From an uncultured Eubacteriales bacterium (GTDB taxonomy: Bacteria; Bacillota; Clostridia; Peptostreptococcales; Anaerovoracaceae): a stretch of DNA of 30,241 nucleotides. Under the pieces are notes generated by a model. It worked only from the letters and a program-made list of their open reading frames with translations. It was not told the DNA's origin and did no database searches. A program made the position numbers and the translations under genes. Numbering within the stretch: the first letter of the stretch is position 1; every line of letters begins with the position of its first letter. The stretch spans positions 1 through 30,241 of the forward strand of contig UQOC01000025.1 of the NCBI GenBank assembly GCA_900542565.1, read 5' to 3'. This document shows positions 7,655 to 14,123 of the stretch, one piece after another.

Positions 7655-8260
7655 TTATGCTTCCCGGCCGCTCTCCCCATATCCTGCCGCCGCCTCGCCT
7701 ATCTGGTCGAGGCAGGAAGCTATGCCGTAATCCTGAGCGATAAATTCAAAGTCTTCTCCGGCCATATCGCTGCTCAGCTGCTCCCACCGGCAGCTTTCCC
7801 AGGCGTCGAACACACCCAGCAGCGTTTCCGCATCCGCTTCGGTCAGCAGGCCCGCCTTTCCGCGCTCTTCCAGATCGGCAAAGTAAGCGGTCATGTCGGA
7901 TATGCCGCCGTATTGTCCGTACTTTTCCGGGTCGATCTCTGTTATCTCGGCGATAATGTTGCTTTCATCTATATAGTGACTGCCTAGTTCGGCACAGAGG
8001 CTGTTAAATCCCTCCCGATCGAAGTTCAGGCTCATGTTAAATGCCGCCTGCCTGTCTCCGGTCATTTCCTCGTGGATGTCCAGAAAGGCTGACGCCATTA
8101 TCCGGTCTGCGGCCTCGTTGTTTACAGCGTTCTGCTCTTCAAGGTCTCTCGCCTGACCGTGATACCTGATGACAAAACCTATCAGGAACAATACGAGCAG
8201 CTCAAGAGCTACTATGACAATCGTCATCGATCTGCGTTTGTTTTTTGTCTTGTTTTCCAT
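7655..8260 (-). CDS. Membrane-anchored protein, paralogue of its neighbour (second gene)
   Basis: A 201-residue protein with a basic N-terminus (KTKNKRRS), one transmembrane segment (about residues 14-32) and a large acidic, probably extracytoplasmic domain. I do not recognise the family. It is clearly homologous to the product of the upstream gene: both share AADRxMAxAFLDI, the EMxGDR segment, and near the end LLGVFDAWESCRWEQLSSDM plus QDYGIASCLD, with two conserved cysteines. The start MENKTKN is chosen for AGGAGG 8 bases upstream. It lies 30 bases after its paralogue and ends in a strong terminator, so the pair forms an operon born by tandem duplication. An envelope sensor or adaptor role is only a guess. 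Confidence 0.78.
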   Translation of the reverse strand: MENKTKNKRRSMTIVIVALELLVLFLIGFVIRYHGQARDLEEQNAVNNEAADRIMASAFLDIHEEMTGDRQAAFNMSLNFDREGFNSLCAELGSHYIDESNIIAEITEIDPEKYGQYGGISDMTAYFADLEERGKAGLLTEADAETLLGVFDAWESCRWEQLSSDMAGEDFEFIAQDYGIASCLDQIGEAAAGYGESGREA

Positions 8261-8290
8261 GGGCGCTGCCTCCTGCAACATCGCTGATTT

Positions 8291-8902
8291 CTATTCCTCC
8301 GCATCGGCGAGGACTCTTTGTGAATATACCTCGTCCAGACTGCGGACATTGTCAATGCAGGCAGCGATACCGTAATCCTGCTCAGCAAAGTCAAAATCTG
8401 CGGCAGTCATATCATCTTCGAGCTGCTCCCACCGGCAGCTTTCCCAGACGTCGAACACGCCCAGCAGCGCATCGGCGTCTTCCTGTGTCAGCAGGCCTCT
8501 TTGCCCCAGATCGTTCAGATCTGAAAAATAAAACAGCAGGCTGCCGGCATCATATCCGGAGAGCTTTTGTGAAGCCATCTCATCTATCTGATTGATCATG
8601 CGGATCTCGTCAGCATATCCTGAATGCAGCTGCGAACAGAAATGGCTGAATTCCGCCTGATTGAAGTTCCGGCTCATTTCTAAAGCTGTTTCCCTGTCTC
8701 CGCTCATTTCCCTGCGGATGTCCAGAAAAGCCGTTGCCATCATCCGGTCTGCGGCTTCTCGATATGCGGCGTTTTCCTCGGTATATCCTCCTACCTTGTT
8801 GTGATAGTAGATCGCCAGTCCCGCCAGTACCATTGCGGCTGCTATCAGTACGACAAGGAATACTCCGCCCCATTTGCCTTTGTCCATCCGGCCATTTTCC
8901 AT
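8291..8902 (-). CDS. Membrane-anchored protein, paralogue of its neighbour (first gene)
   Basis: A 203-residue protein with a short cytoplasmic N-terminus (MENGRMDKGKWGG), a hydrophobic anchor (about residues 13-33) and an acidic outer domain. It is aligned along its whole length with the following gene; shared features include EAADRMMATAFLDI, EMSGDRETALEMSRNFN, LLGVFDVWESCRWEQLEDDM and QDYGIAACID. The two conserved cysteines could form a disulfide outside the membrane. AGAGG precedes the ATG by about 7 bases, and a near-consensus promoter stands just upstream. No family is recognised; the pattern of one anchor plus a conserved domain suggests an envelope role. Confidence 0.78.
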   Translation of the reverse strand: MENGRMDKGKWGGVFLVVLIAAAMVLAGLAIYYHNKVGGYTEENAAYREAADRMMATAFLDIRREMSGDRETALEMSRNFNQAEFSHFCSQLHSGYADEIRMINQIDEMASQKLSGYDAGSLLFYFSDLNDLGQRGLLTQEDADALLGVFDVWESCRWEQLEDDMTAADFDFAEQDYGIAACIDNVRSLDEVYSQRVLADAEE

Positions 8903-8953
8903 AATCCGACCTCTGCTTCAAATAACTTGTAAACAATATCAGTTCTTAATGGC

Positions 8954-8982
8954 ATTATATACCGGGGCGGCGGCGGAGTCAA
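8954..8982 (-). promoter_or_regulatory. Promoter of the paralogous membrane-protein operon
   Basis: On the minus strand TTGACT (8977-8982), a 17-base GC-rich spacer and TATAAT (8954-8959). Close to consensus, about 50 bases upstream of the first gene. Confidence 0.82.
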
Positions 8983-9014
8983 CGAGATGAGGCGGCATGT
9001 TCCCCATAAGCTGA

Positions 9015-9031
9015 GGCGGCCGACTGCCGCC
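9015..9031. other. GC-rich hairpin GGCGGC/GCCGCC
   Basis: A perfect 6-bp stem with a 5-base loop lies in the gene-free interval 8983-9424. That interval also holds inverted-repeat element B and a 17-bp tandem array; no coding signal is visible in it. Confidence 0.4.
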
Positions 9032-9072
9032 CACCGTAAAATTCCCACTAATTGCAGGATTTTTAATCGTTT

Positions 9073-9258
9073 GAGAGAATCCGCAGCAGTGAAAATCCCT
9101 CTAATCAGTCTTTTAAGTCTCTGTAATGAGAATTTCGACCAGATGGGCATGCGCAGATTCTCTCAGCAGCGTGATCATTGACCCAAAAGGGGAACTCGGT
9201 CCGCAAAATTCTCTCAGGACATGTCATTATAGAGACTTTTGCTGCTGCGGATTCTCTC
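9073..9258. repeat. Intergenic inverted-repeat element B (GAGAGAATCCGCAGCAG arms)
   Basis: A perfect 17-base inverted repeat, GAGAGAATCCGCAGCAG at 9073-9089 and its complement at 9242-9258, bounds 186 bp. Inside the arms a second shared word, AAGTCTCTrTAATGA, is also inverted (near 9115-9129 and 9222-9236). Further copies of the ATTCTCTC word occur at about 9157 and 9209, and a related ATTCTCCCC lies outside the element near 9308. The whole could fold into one long branched hairpin. Confidence 0.7.
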
Positions 9259-9359
9259 TGTCGGGCTTATTTCCGGACAATAGGGGGAATTTTACTGTTC
9301 AGCACGGATTCTCCCCTGACCAGGCGGGGTCGGTGGCCTGCCGGCGCCGTGTGCCCACC

Positions 9360-9427
9360 GGGACTGTCTGCCTCCCGGGACTGTCTGCCTCCCGGGACCG
9401 TCTGCCTCCCGGGACCGTCTGCCGTCA
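9360..9427. repeat. 17-bp tandem array, four copies
   Basis: The unit GGGACTGTCTGCCTCCC repeats head to tail at 9360, 9377, 9394 and 9411; copies 3 and 4 carry ACC for ACT, and the last copy diverges at its final bases. The unit junctions create CCCGGG. The array abuts the stop codon of the minus-strand zinc-ribbon gene, so it lies in the 3' end of that transcript. Confidence 0.9.
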
Positions 9428-9739
9428 ATACAGCTTCTCCCCGCAATGGGAACATCTGGAGCTAAAGAGCGGACGCCAGTAAATACGGCGTCTGCAGCTG
9501 TCACAAACACTTACCTGAGATAAAAGGGGCATGATAATAAATCCTATTATCATTAGTTGAAATGTATATGCTTCATTTAAAATCAGAAGAGGGTCAGGTG
9601 TTAAACATATCTGGATAACTCTCAGCATGGAAACCGCGCACCCCGTCCTCCATGCAAAGATGCCCGGCTTGCGATACTTCCATCCCATTAACATTAAGAA
9701 AACTATTACGAAATATATTATGCCGCTGAGGATTATCAT
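9425..9739 (-). CDS. Small membrane protein with C-terminal zinc ribbon
   Basis: A 104-residue protein. Residues 1-22 (MIILSGIIYFVIVFLMLMGW) and about 57-75 are hydrophobic and likely cross the membrane. The C-terminus CDSCRRRIYWRPLFSSRCSHCGEKLY carries two CxxC knuckles typical of a zinc ribbon. No family is recognised. The ribosome binding site is weak (AAGG about 11 bases upstream), so the start is less certain. An unusual promoter with a 19-base spacer and a dyad lies about 65 bases upstream, suggesting regulated expression. The 17-bp tandem array begins at its stop codon. A metal- or stress-related role is speculative. Confidence 0.6.
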   Translation of the reverse strand: MIILSGIIYFVIVFLMLMGWKYRKPGIFAWRTGCAVSMLRVIQICLTPDPLLILNEAYTFQLMIIGFIIMPLLSQVSVCDSCRRRIYWRPLFSSRCSHCGEKLY

Positions 9740-9800
9740 GATATGCAGTACCTTATTCTAAATAAAAACAGCGATGGTTCTATCTATTTTATATATCACT

Positions 9801-9831
9801 ATACTACTCCGCTATATCACACTGGAGTCAA
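9801..9831 (-). promoter_or_regulatory. MerR-type promoter candidate (19-base spacer with dyad)
   Basis: On the minus strand TTGACT (9826-9831) and TAGTAT (9801-9806) are separated by 19 bases, and an inverted repeat ACTCC-N13-GGAGT (9806-9828) fills the spacer. MerR-family activators recognise exactly this kind of overlong spacer with an internal dyad. A TATAGT at 22 bases is an alternative -10. No MerR gene is present in the window. Confidence 0.45.
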
Positions 9832-9948
9832 GAGTATGTAAATTTTTTGACAATATTTGATGGCGAATACCTGCTGCAGACTGAGGATTTTCCGCTGTGC
9901 CGATTGTTCTACCAGATAGTTCATGTGCTCCATGCTCGCGGGCTTTCC

Positions 9949-10161
9949 GCCAGCAAAAAGTTCCCATTTTCTCCAATATACCCCTGCGCAAGAACTTTTT
10001 TTCTGAAATAGTTTCTTGTTGTTGTCATAATCTCGCCGTCTGAGAACTCATCCGGAAAAACAGGTTCTCTTTCCTTATCGGATACCTGCTTTTGAGAACT
10101 CAAATGCCGTCTCAGGTTCTCCGCATGGCCGTTTTTGCCGTAATGAGAACTTTTTGCTGGC
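9949..10161. repeat. Intergenic inverted-repeat element C (GCCAGCAAAAAGTTC ends)
   Basis: A perfect 15-base inverted repeat, GCCAGCAAAAAGTTC at 9949-9963 and its complement at 10147-10161, bounds 213 bp. GAGAAC words recur inside, for example near 10041, 10064, 10093 and 10115, in both orientations. The right end (AATGAGAACTTTTTGCTGGC) is plainly related to the right end of element A (AATGAGAACCTTTTTCTGGC), linking the two as one family. The gap 9740-10511 contains no credible gene. Confidence 0.72.
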
Positions 10162-10171
10162 AGACCCGTCG

Positions 10172-10213
10172 GAACGGACTGCAGAGATGAACGGACTGCA
10201 GAGAGGAACGGAC
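10172..10213. repeat. 17-bp tandem repeat, about 2.5 copies
   Basis: GAACGGACTGCAGAGAK repeats at 10172 and 10189, with a partial third copy at 10206. The core word GAACGGAC is the same one that heads the 20-bp array at 10311, so the two arrays probably share an origin. Confidence 0.75.
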
Positions 10214-10310
10214 AGACTGTCCATAAATGTAACAGGCCGCAACGAACAGAATGTACCGGAAGAGAACTTTCCATCGGAAGAACGGATCGGGATCAAAACT
10301 TTCCGCTGGC

Positions 10311-10390
10311 AGAACGGACCGCACATGAGCAGAACGGACCGCACATGCGCAGAACGGGCCGCACATGAACAGAACGGGCCGCACATGAGC
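10311..10390. repeat. 20-bp tandem array, four copies
   Basis: AGAACGGACCGCACATGAGC repeats head to tail at 10311, 10331, 10351 and 10371, with only A/G and single-base variation (GAGC, GCGC, GAAC, GAGC endings). No spacers separate the copies and the unit is too short for a CRISPR repeat. It lies downstream of feoB beyond the feoB terminator. Confidence 0.92.
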
Positions 10391-10420
10391 AGCACCGTCG
10401 CAGCAGCCCGCTTAAAACAC

Positions 10421-10464
10421 AAAAATCCGCCTCGCCCTGAGATGATACCTCAGAGACGAGGCGG
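10421..10464 (-). terminator. Terminator of the feoA-feoB operon
   Basis: On the minus strand CCGCCTCG pairs with CGAGGCGG, with an inner CTGAG/CTCAG extension, followed by A and TTTTT. A very strong intrinsic terminator about 50 bases after the feoB stop. Confidence 0.92.
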
Positions 10465-10511
10465 CAGCAACGATTGCCGGCAGTTTCGGCAGCATTATCA
10501 CAAACAAAGAC

Positions 10512-12518
10512 CTACGCCATGCCCAGCGCCAGTCCGATGAGCCGGACGATAAAGGCACAGACCCAGGCGATGGCGCACTGACCGACCACTATGCCCAAGG
10601 CCCATTTTCCGCCCAGCTCCCGCCGGATGGAGGCGATGGCAGCCACGCACGGGGTGTAGAGCAGGCAGAACACCAGCAGGGATATGGCCGACAGAGGCGT
10701 TATGATCATCGTTATGTCGCCCGCCGAGCCCAGCAGCACCGACAGGGTGGACACGACGCTTTCCTTGGCCATGAAACCGGCGATGAGAGCCGTCGAAATG
10801 CGCCAGTCCCCGAATCCCAGCGGTATGAATATAGGCGCTATGTATCCGGCGATGACCGCCAGCATGCTGAAATGGGAATCGTCCACCACATCCAGCTTAA
10901 AGTTGAATGTCTGCAGGAACCACACTACGATCGACGCTATGAAGATCACCGTAAATGCCCTCTGCAAGAAGTCCTTGGCCTTATCCCAGAGCAGGTGGCC
11001 CACATTCTTTGCGCCCGGCATCCTGTAGTTGGGCAGTTCCATCACAAACGGCACCGCCTCGCCCTTGAACATGAAGTTCTTGGAAAGGAGCGCCACTATT
11101 ATTCCGACGATTATGCCGGTGAAATACAGACCGACCATTATCAGGCCGCCTTTTCCCGGGAAAAACGCCGCCGTAAAAAACCCGTATATGGGCAGTTTGG
11201 CCGTGCAGCTCATAAAAGGCGTGAGCATTATGGTCATTTTTCTGTCCCTGGCCGACGGCAGTGTCCGGCTCGACATGACGGCAGGCACCGTGCAGCCGAA
11301 GCCTATGAGCATCGGCACTATGCTCCTGCCCGAAAGGCCTATCTTTCGCAGCAGCTTATCCATGACGAAAGCTATCCTGGCCATATAGCCGCTGTCCTCC
11401 AGCAGCGACAGAAAGAAGAAAAGCGTCACTATTATAGGTATAAAGCTGAGGACGCTTCCCACGCCGCTGAATATCCCGTCTATCACCAGCGAATGGATGA
11501 CCGGATTGACATTAAAATATATGAGCCAGCTGTCCACCTGTATGGTCAGCTCCTCTATGCCCGCTTCGAGCAGTCCCTGGAGCCAGGCTCCGATCACATT
11601 GAAAGTCAGATAAAATACCAGCGCCATTATGCAGATAAATGCAGGGATGGCCGTATATTTTCCTGTGAGTATCTTATCCATCCTGCGGCTGCGCTCGTGT
11701 TCCTTGCTTTCATGAGGCTTGATGACGGTAGCGTCACAGAGCTTTCTGATAAAGCGGAACCGCATGTAGGCTATGGCCGCCGATCTGTCAAGCCCGCGCT
11801 CGGTTTCCATCTGGCTGATGATGTGCTCGATCATCTCTTTTTCGTTGTCACTGAGCTTGAGGGCCTTGGTGACCATTTCGTCGCCTTCCACCAGCTTGCT
11901 TGCCGCGAACCTTACAGGTATCTGGGCCGCCCTGGCGTGATCTTCTATCAGGTGCATTATGCCGTGGAGGCACCTGTGTACAGCACCGCCGTGGTCGTCC
12001 TTGTCGCAGAAATCAGTCCTGCCGGGCCTTTCCTGGTTCTGGGCCACATGGATGGCGTGCCCCACCAGCTCGTCGATACCCTCGTTGCGGGAGGCGGAAA
12101 TAGGCACCACAGGTATTCCCAGCATGGCTTCCATTTCGTTTATGTCGATGGAGCCGCCGTTGTTCCTGACCTCGTCCATCATGTTAAGTGCCAGCACCAT
12201 AGGAGTGTCAAGCTCCATAAGCTGCATGGTCAGGTACAGGTTTCTTTCTATATTGGTAGCATCTACGATGTTGATTATTCCCTTTGGTTTGGATTCCAGT
12301 ATGAATTGCCTGGATACGATCTCTTCGCTGCTGTAGGGGGAAAGGGAGTAGATCCCCGGCAGGTCGGTGACCTTTGTCTCCGGATGTCCTTTGATGGAGC
12401 CGCTCTTCTGGTCAACGGTCACTCCCGGAAAATTGCCCACATGCTGGTTTGAACCGGTGAGCTGGTTGAAAAGTGTGGTCTTGCCGCAGTTCTGGTTTCC
12501 GGCAAGTGCGAAGGTTAT
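10512..12518 (-). CDS. feoB: Ferrous iron transporter FeoB, apparently with an AUA start
   Basis: Inner-membrane Fe(II) importer with an N-terminal G domain and a C-terminal permease of about eight membrane segments. Numbered from the AUA, the G motifs are GNQNCGKTT (7-15, P-loop), DLPG (52-55), NMMD (112-115) and SAS (141-143); two Gate-like regions (CTVPAVMSSRTLP and CVAAIASIRREL) follow. The first conventional start (GTG at 12440) would remove the P-loop and cannot be right. The frame stays open to about 12620 but has no ATG, GTG or TTG there. The best candidate is AUA at 12516-12518, preceded by AAAGGA at 6 bases and overlapping the feoA stop as AUAA; typical FeoB proteins begin at this point. 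Alternatives are a -1 frameshift from the feoA frame or a sequence error. Confidence 0.93.
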   Translation of the reverse strand: MTFALAGNQNCGKTTLFNQLTGSNQHVGNFPGVTVDQKSGSIKGHPETKVTDLPGIYSLSPYSSEEIVSRQFILESKPKGIINIVDATNIERNLYLTMQLMELDTPMVLALNMMDEVRNNGGSIDINEMEAMLGIPVVPISASRNEGIDELVGHAIHVAQNQERPGRTDFCDKDDHGGAVHRCLHGIMHLIEDHARAAQIPVRFAASKLVEGDEMVTKALKLSDNEKEMIEHIISQMETERGLDRSAAIAYMRFRFIRKLCDATVIKPHESKEHERSRRMDKILTGKYTAIPAFICIMALVFYLTFNVIGAWLQGLLEAGIEELTIQVDSWLIYFNVNPVIHSLVIDGIFSGVGSVLSFIPIIVTLFFFLSLLEDSGYMARIAFVMDKLLRKIGLSGRSIVPMLIGFGCTVPAVMSSRTLPSARDRKMTIMLTPFMSCTAKLPIYGFFTAAFFPGKGGLIMVGLYFTGIIVGIIVALLSKNFMFKGEAVPFVMELPNYRMPGAKNVGHLLWDKAKDFLQRAFTVIFIASIVVWFLQTFNFKLDVVDDSHFSMLAVIAGYIAPIFIPLGFGDWRISTALIAGFMAKESVVSTLSVLLGSAGDITMIITPLSAISLLVFCLLYTPCVAAIASIRRELGGKWALGIVVGQCAIAWVCAFIVRLIGLALGMA

Positions 12519-12973
12519 CTCTGTTCCTTTCGGCAGCGGGCGGGCGTCGGCTTTGACATGATAGCGGCCTTCTTCTCCCAGTCCGGGATGTTCCCGGCGG
12601 CGGCCGTCAGCGTGTTCCCCGCCATCCGGCTATTATCATCATGCCGGCTGCCATTCCAGCGGCGCTCATCCTCCGAGCGATGGCGGTCATCCTCGGAGCG
12701 ATGGCGGTCATCCTCCGAGCGATGGCGGTCATCTTCGCCTCCTGTCACCGACTCCTGATCTATATCTATCTTTTCTGCGTCATCAAGACGCAAAGTAAGC
12801 TCATACCCGTGGATCATGAGCTCCATTGGGTCTCCCATAGGGGCAAACTTGGTCAATGTCACTTCAGCTCCCGGAATGACTCCCATGTCAAGGAAGTGCT
12901 GCCGGAGCGAGCCTTCACCGCCTACAGCCGTTATGACTGCGGTCTGCCCTATCTTCAATTCTTTAAGTGTCAT
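12515..12973 (-). CDS. feoA: FeoA domain protein with a repetitive His/Asp-rich tail
   Basis: Cytoplasmic partner of FeoB. Residues 1-74 (LKIGQTAVITAVGGEGSLRQHFLDMG through LTLRLDDAEKID) form the SH3-like FeoA fold; normal FeoA is about 75-85 residues, so this 152-residue version is nearly doubled. Residues 80-100 are three perfect EDDRHRS repeats from a 21-bp DNA repeat, followed by a low-complexity tail reaching into the feoB start region. An in-frame ATG at 12559 with GGAGAAGAAGG upstream would give only a 14-residue peptide. A strong promoter precedes the gene. The tail could bind metal or tether FeoA to FeoB; alternatively much of it is a neutral repeat expansion. Confidence 0.88.
   Translation of the reverse strand: MTLKELKIGQTAVITAVGGEGSLRQHFLDMGVIPGAEVTLTKFAPMGDPMELMIHGYELTLRLDDAEKIDIDQESVTGGEDDRHRSEDDRHRSEDDRHRSEDERRWNGSRHDDNSRMAGNTLTAAAGNIPDWEKKAAIMSKPTPARCRKEQR
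12675..12737. repeat. 21-bp tandem repeat inside feoA, three copies
   Basis: GAGCGATGGCGGTCATCCTC plus one variable base repeats at 12675, 12696 and 12717; on the coding strand it encodes EDDRHRS. The length keeps the reading frame whatever the copy number, so variation would lengthen or shorten the FeoA linker without breaking it. Confidence 0.92.
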
Positions 12974-13008
12974 ATGCTGTCTTTTCCTTCCTGTTCCTTG
13001 CAGGAATA

Positions 13009-13037
13009 ATTCTAAATTTATATGGCGAATTTGTCAA
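13009..13037 (-). promoter_or_regulatory. feoAB promoter
   Basis: On the minus strand TTGACA (13032-13037), a 17-base spacer and TAGAAT (13009-13014). A GAATWATTC dyad overlaps the -10 and could be part of an iron-responsive operator, though no standard Fur or DtxR box is evident. Confidence 0.82.
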
Positions 13038-13089
13038 TAGAAATGGCGCTCAAGGGAACAGATGAAGCATGCTTCGCATTTTGATGAAT

Positions 13090-13992
13090 TTAGGCGGAGC
13101 CTTTCCTTCTTTTCAGTTTCCTGCAAAGGCTGCGATATTCATTTTCGTATAGGCTTCCCTTATTCCAGACGAATGTAAAATCATGTTCCACCGCAAAATC
13201 ATCCAGCCTTATCTCCTTGAGCTGTCCTGCCATGATCCCTTCATGAGCAGCAGCCTCATACAGAAAAGTTATACCGCAGTCCTCCTTTACGAGCCCGATT
13301 ATGGCAGAAAGGCTGCTCACTTCCATGCATCGGCTGAAATCTCTGATGTCCAGGCCGTGTGCCTGCAAATTCTTTTCCATTATATCTCTGGTGCCGGAAC
13401 CTTTTTCGCGCATTATCAGCCTCAGGCCGGTAAGTTCTTTCAGACTGCCTGGCGCAGGAGCGAAACGGTGTCCGGCTGCACATACCGGTATGTATTTTTC
13501 TGTGGAAAACACCTCGTATCCGAATATGTCTTTGTGGAAATATCCCTCTATGACAGCAAAATCTATTTCTCCTGCACGGAGCTTTTCCAAAAGCACATCT
13601 GTGTTTGCCACGGTCAGGTCTATCCGTATTTCCGGCTCGTCATCCAGCAATGATGCCAGAGGTCTGACAAGAGCATATTCCCCGACTGTCATGGTGGCTC
13701 CGGCTTTATATATGACCTCCTGCGCCCGGTCACATCCGGCAAGCTGTATTTTTTCCTTCAGCCGTGTTTCATCTCCTGACAAAGTCTCAGCGGCCCTGAG
13801 CAGTATCTCTCCCTGAGGGGTGAGTGAAAGCTGCTTCTTATCGTAAGCGAACAAGGGAGCTCCATAATGGCTTTCAAGATATCTGATATGCTGGGATACC
13901 GCAGGCTGTGTAAGGTTAAGAGCTTTTGCCGCTGCCGTATAGTTCATTGTCTCGCATACTTTAAGAAAAGTATTTATCCTGTTATCTATCAT
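13090..13992 (-). CDS. LysR-family regulator, divergent from the YeiH-like transporter
   Basis: A 300-residue LysR-type regulator: N-terminal winged HTH (TFLKVCETMNYTAAAKALNLTQPAVSQHIRYLE, residues 6-40) and a periplasmic-binding-protein-like effector domain from about residue 90. The start MIDNRIN has AGGAGG 5-6 bases upstream; the open frame extends 21 codons further, but those are AT-rich promoter sequence. It is transcribed away from a YeiH family gene. The same LysR/YeiH head-to-head arrangement exists in enterobacteria (YeiE next to YeiH), where YeiE has been tied to sulfite, so control of the neighbour is likely; the ligand here is unknown. Confidence 0.9.
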   Translation of the reverse strand: MIDNRINTFLKVCETMNYTAAAKALNLTQPAVSQHIRYLESHYGAPLFAYDKKQLSLTPQGEILLRAAETLSGDETRLKEKIQLAGCDRAQEVIYKAGATMTVGEYALVRPLASLLDDEPEIRIDLTVANTDVLLEKLRAGEIDFAVIEGYFHKDIFGYEVFSTEKYIPVCAAGHRFAPAPGSLKELTGLRLIMREKGSGTRDIMEKNLQAHGLDIRDFSRCMEVSSLSAIIGLVKEDCGITFLYEAAAHEGIMAGQLKEIRLDDFAVEHDFTFVWNKGSLYENEYRSLCRKLKRRKGSA

Positions 13993-14123
13993 TTTCCCTC
14001 CTGCCATTTTGTCACCATTATCATAACATATTTTTATATATAAATAAATATCCATAATTTTACTTTATTTTGCCATGGTGGTATATTTTTATCAGATATA
14101 CTATATGGAAAGGAATCTTACCA

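Noticed and set aside
10311..10390. CRISPR array in the 20-bp repeats
   Set aside because: Copies are directly adjacent with no spacers, the unit is too short, and no cas gene is present.
10075..10422. Minus-strand frames with repeated Cys/Ser peptides
   Set aside because: They arise only from the 20-bp tandem repeat, which is not a multiple of three, and lack start signals.
10872..12452. A 526-residue plus-strand open frame
   Set aside because: It is antisense to feoB, is rich in His/Tyr/Arg as expected for a shadow frame, and has no ribosome binding site or family signature.
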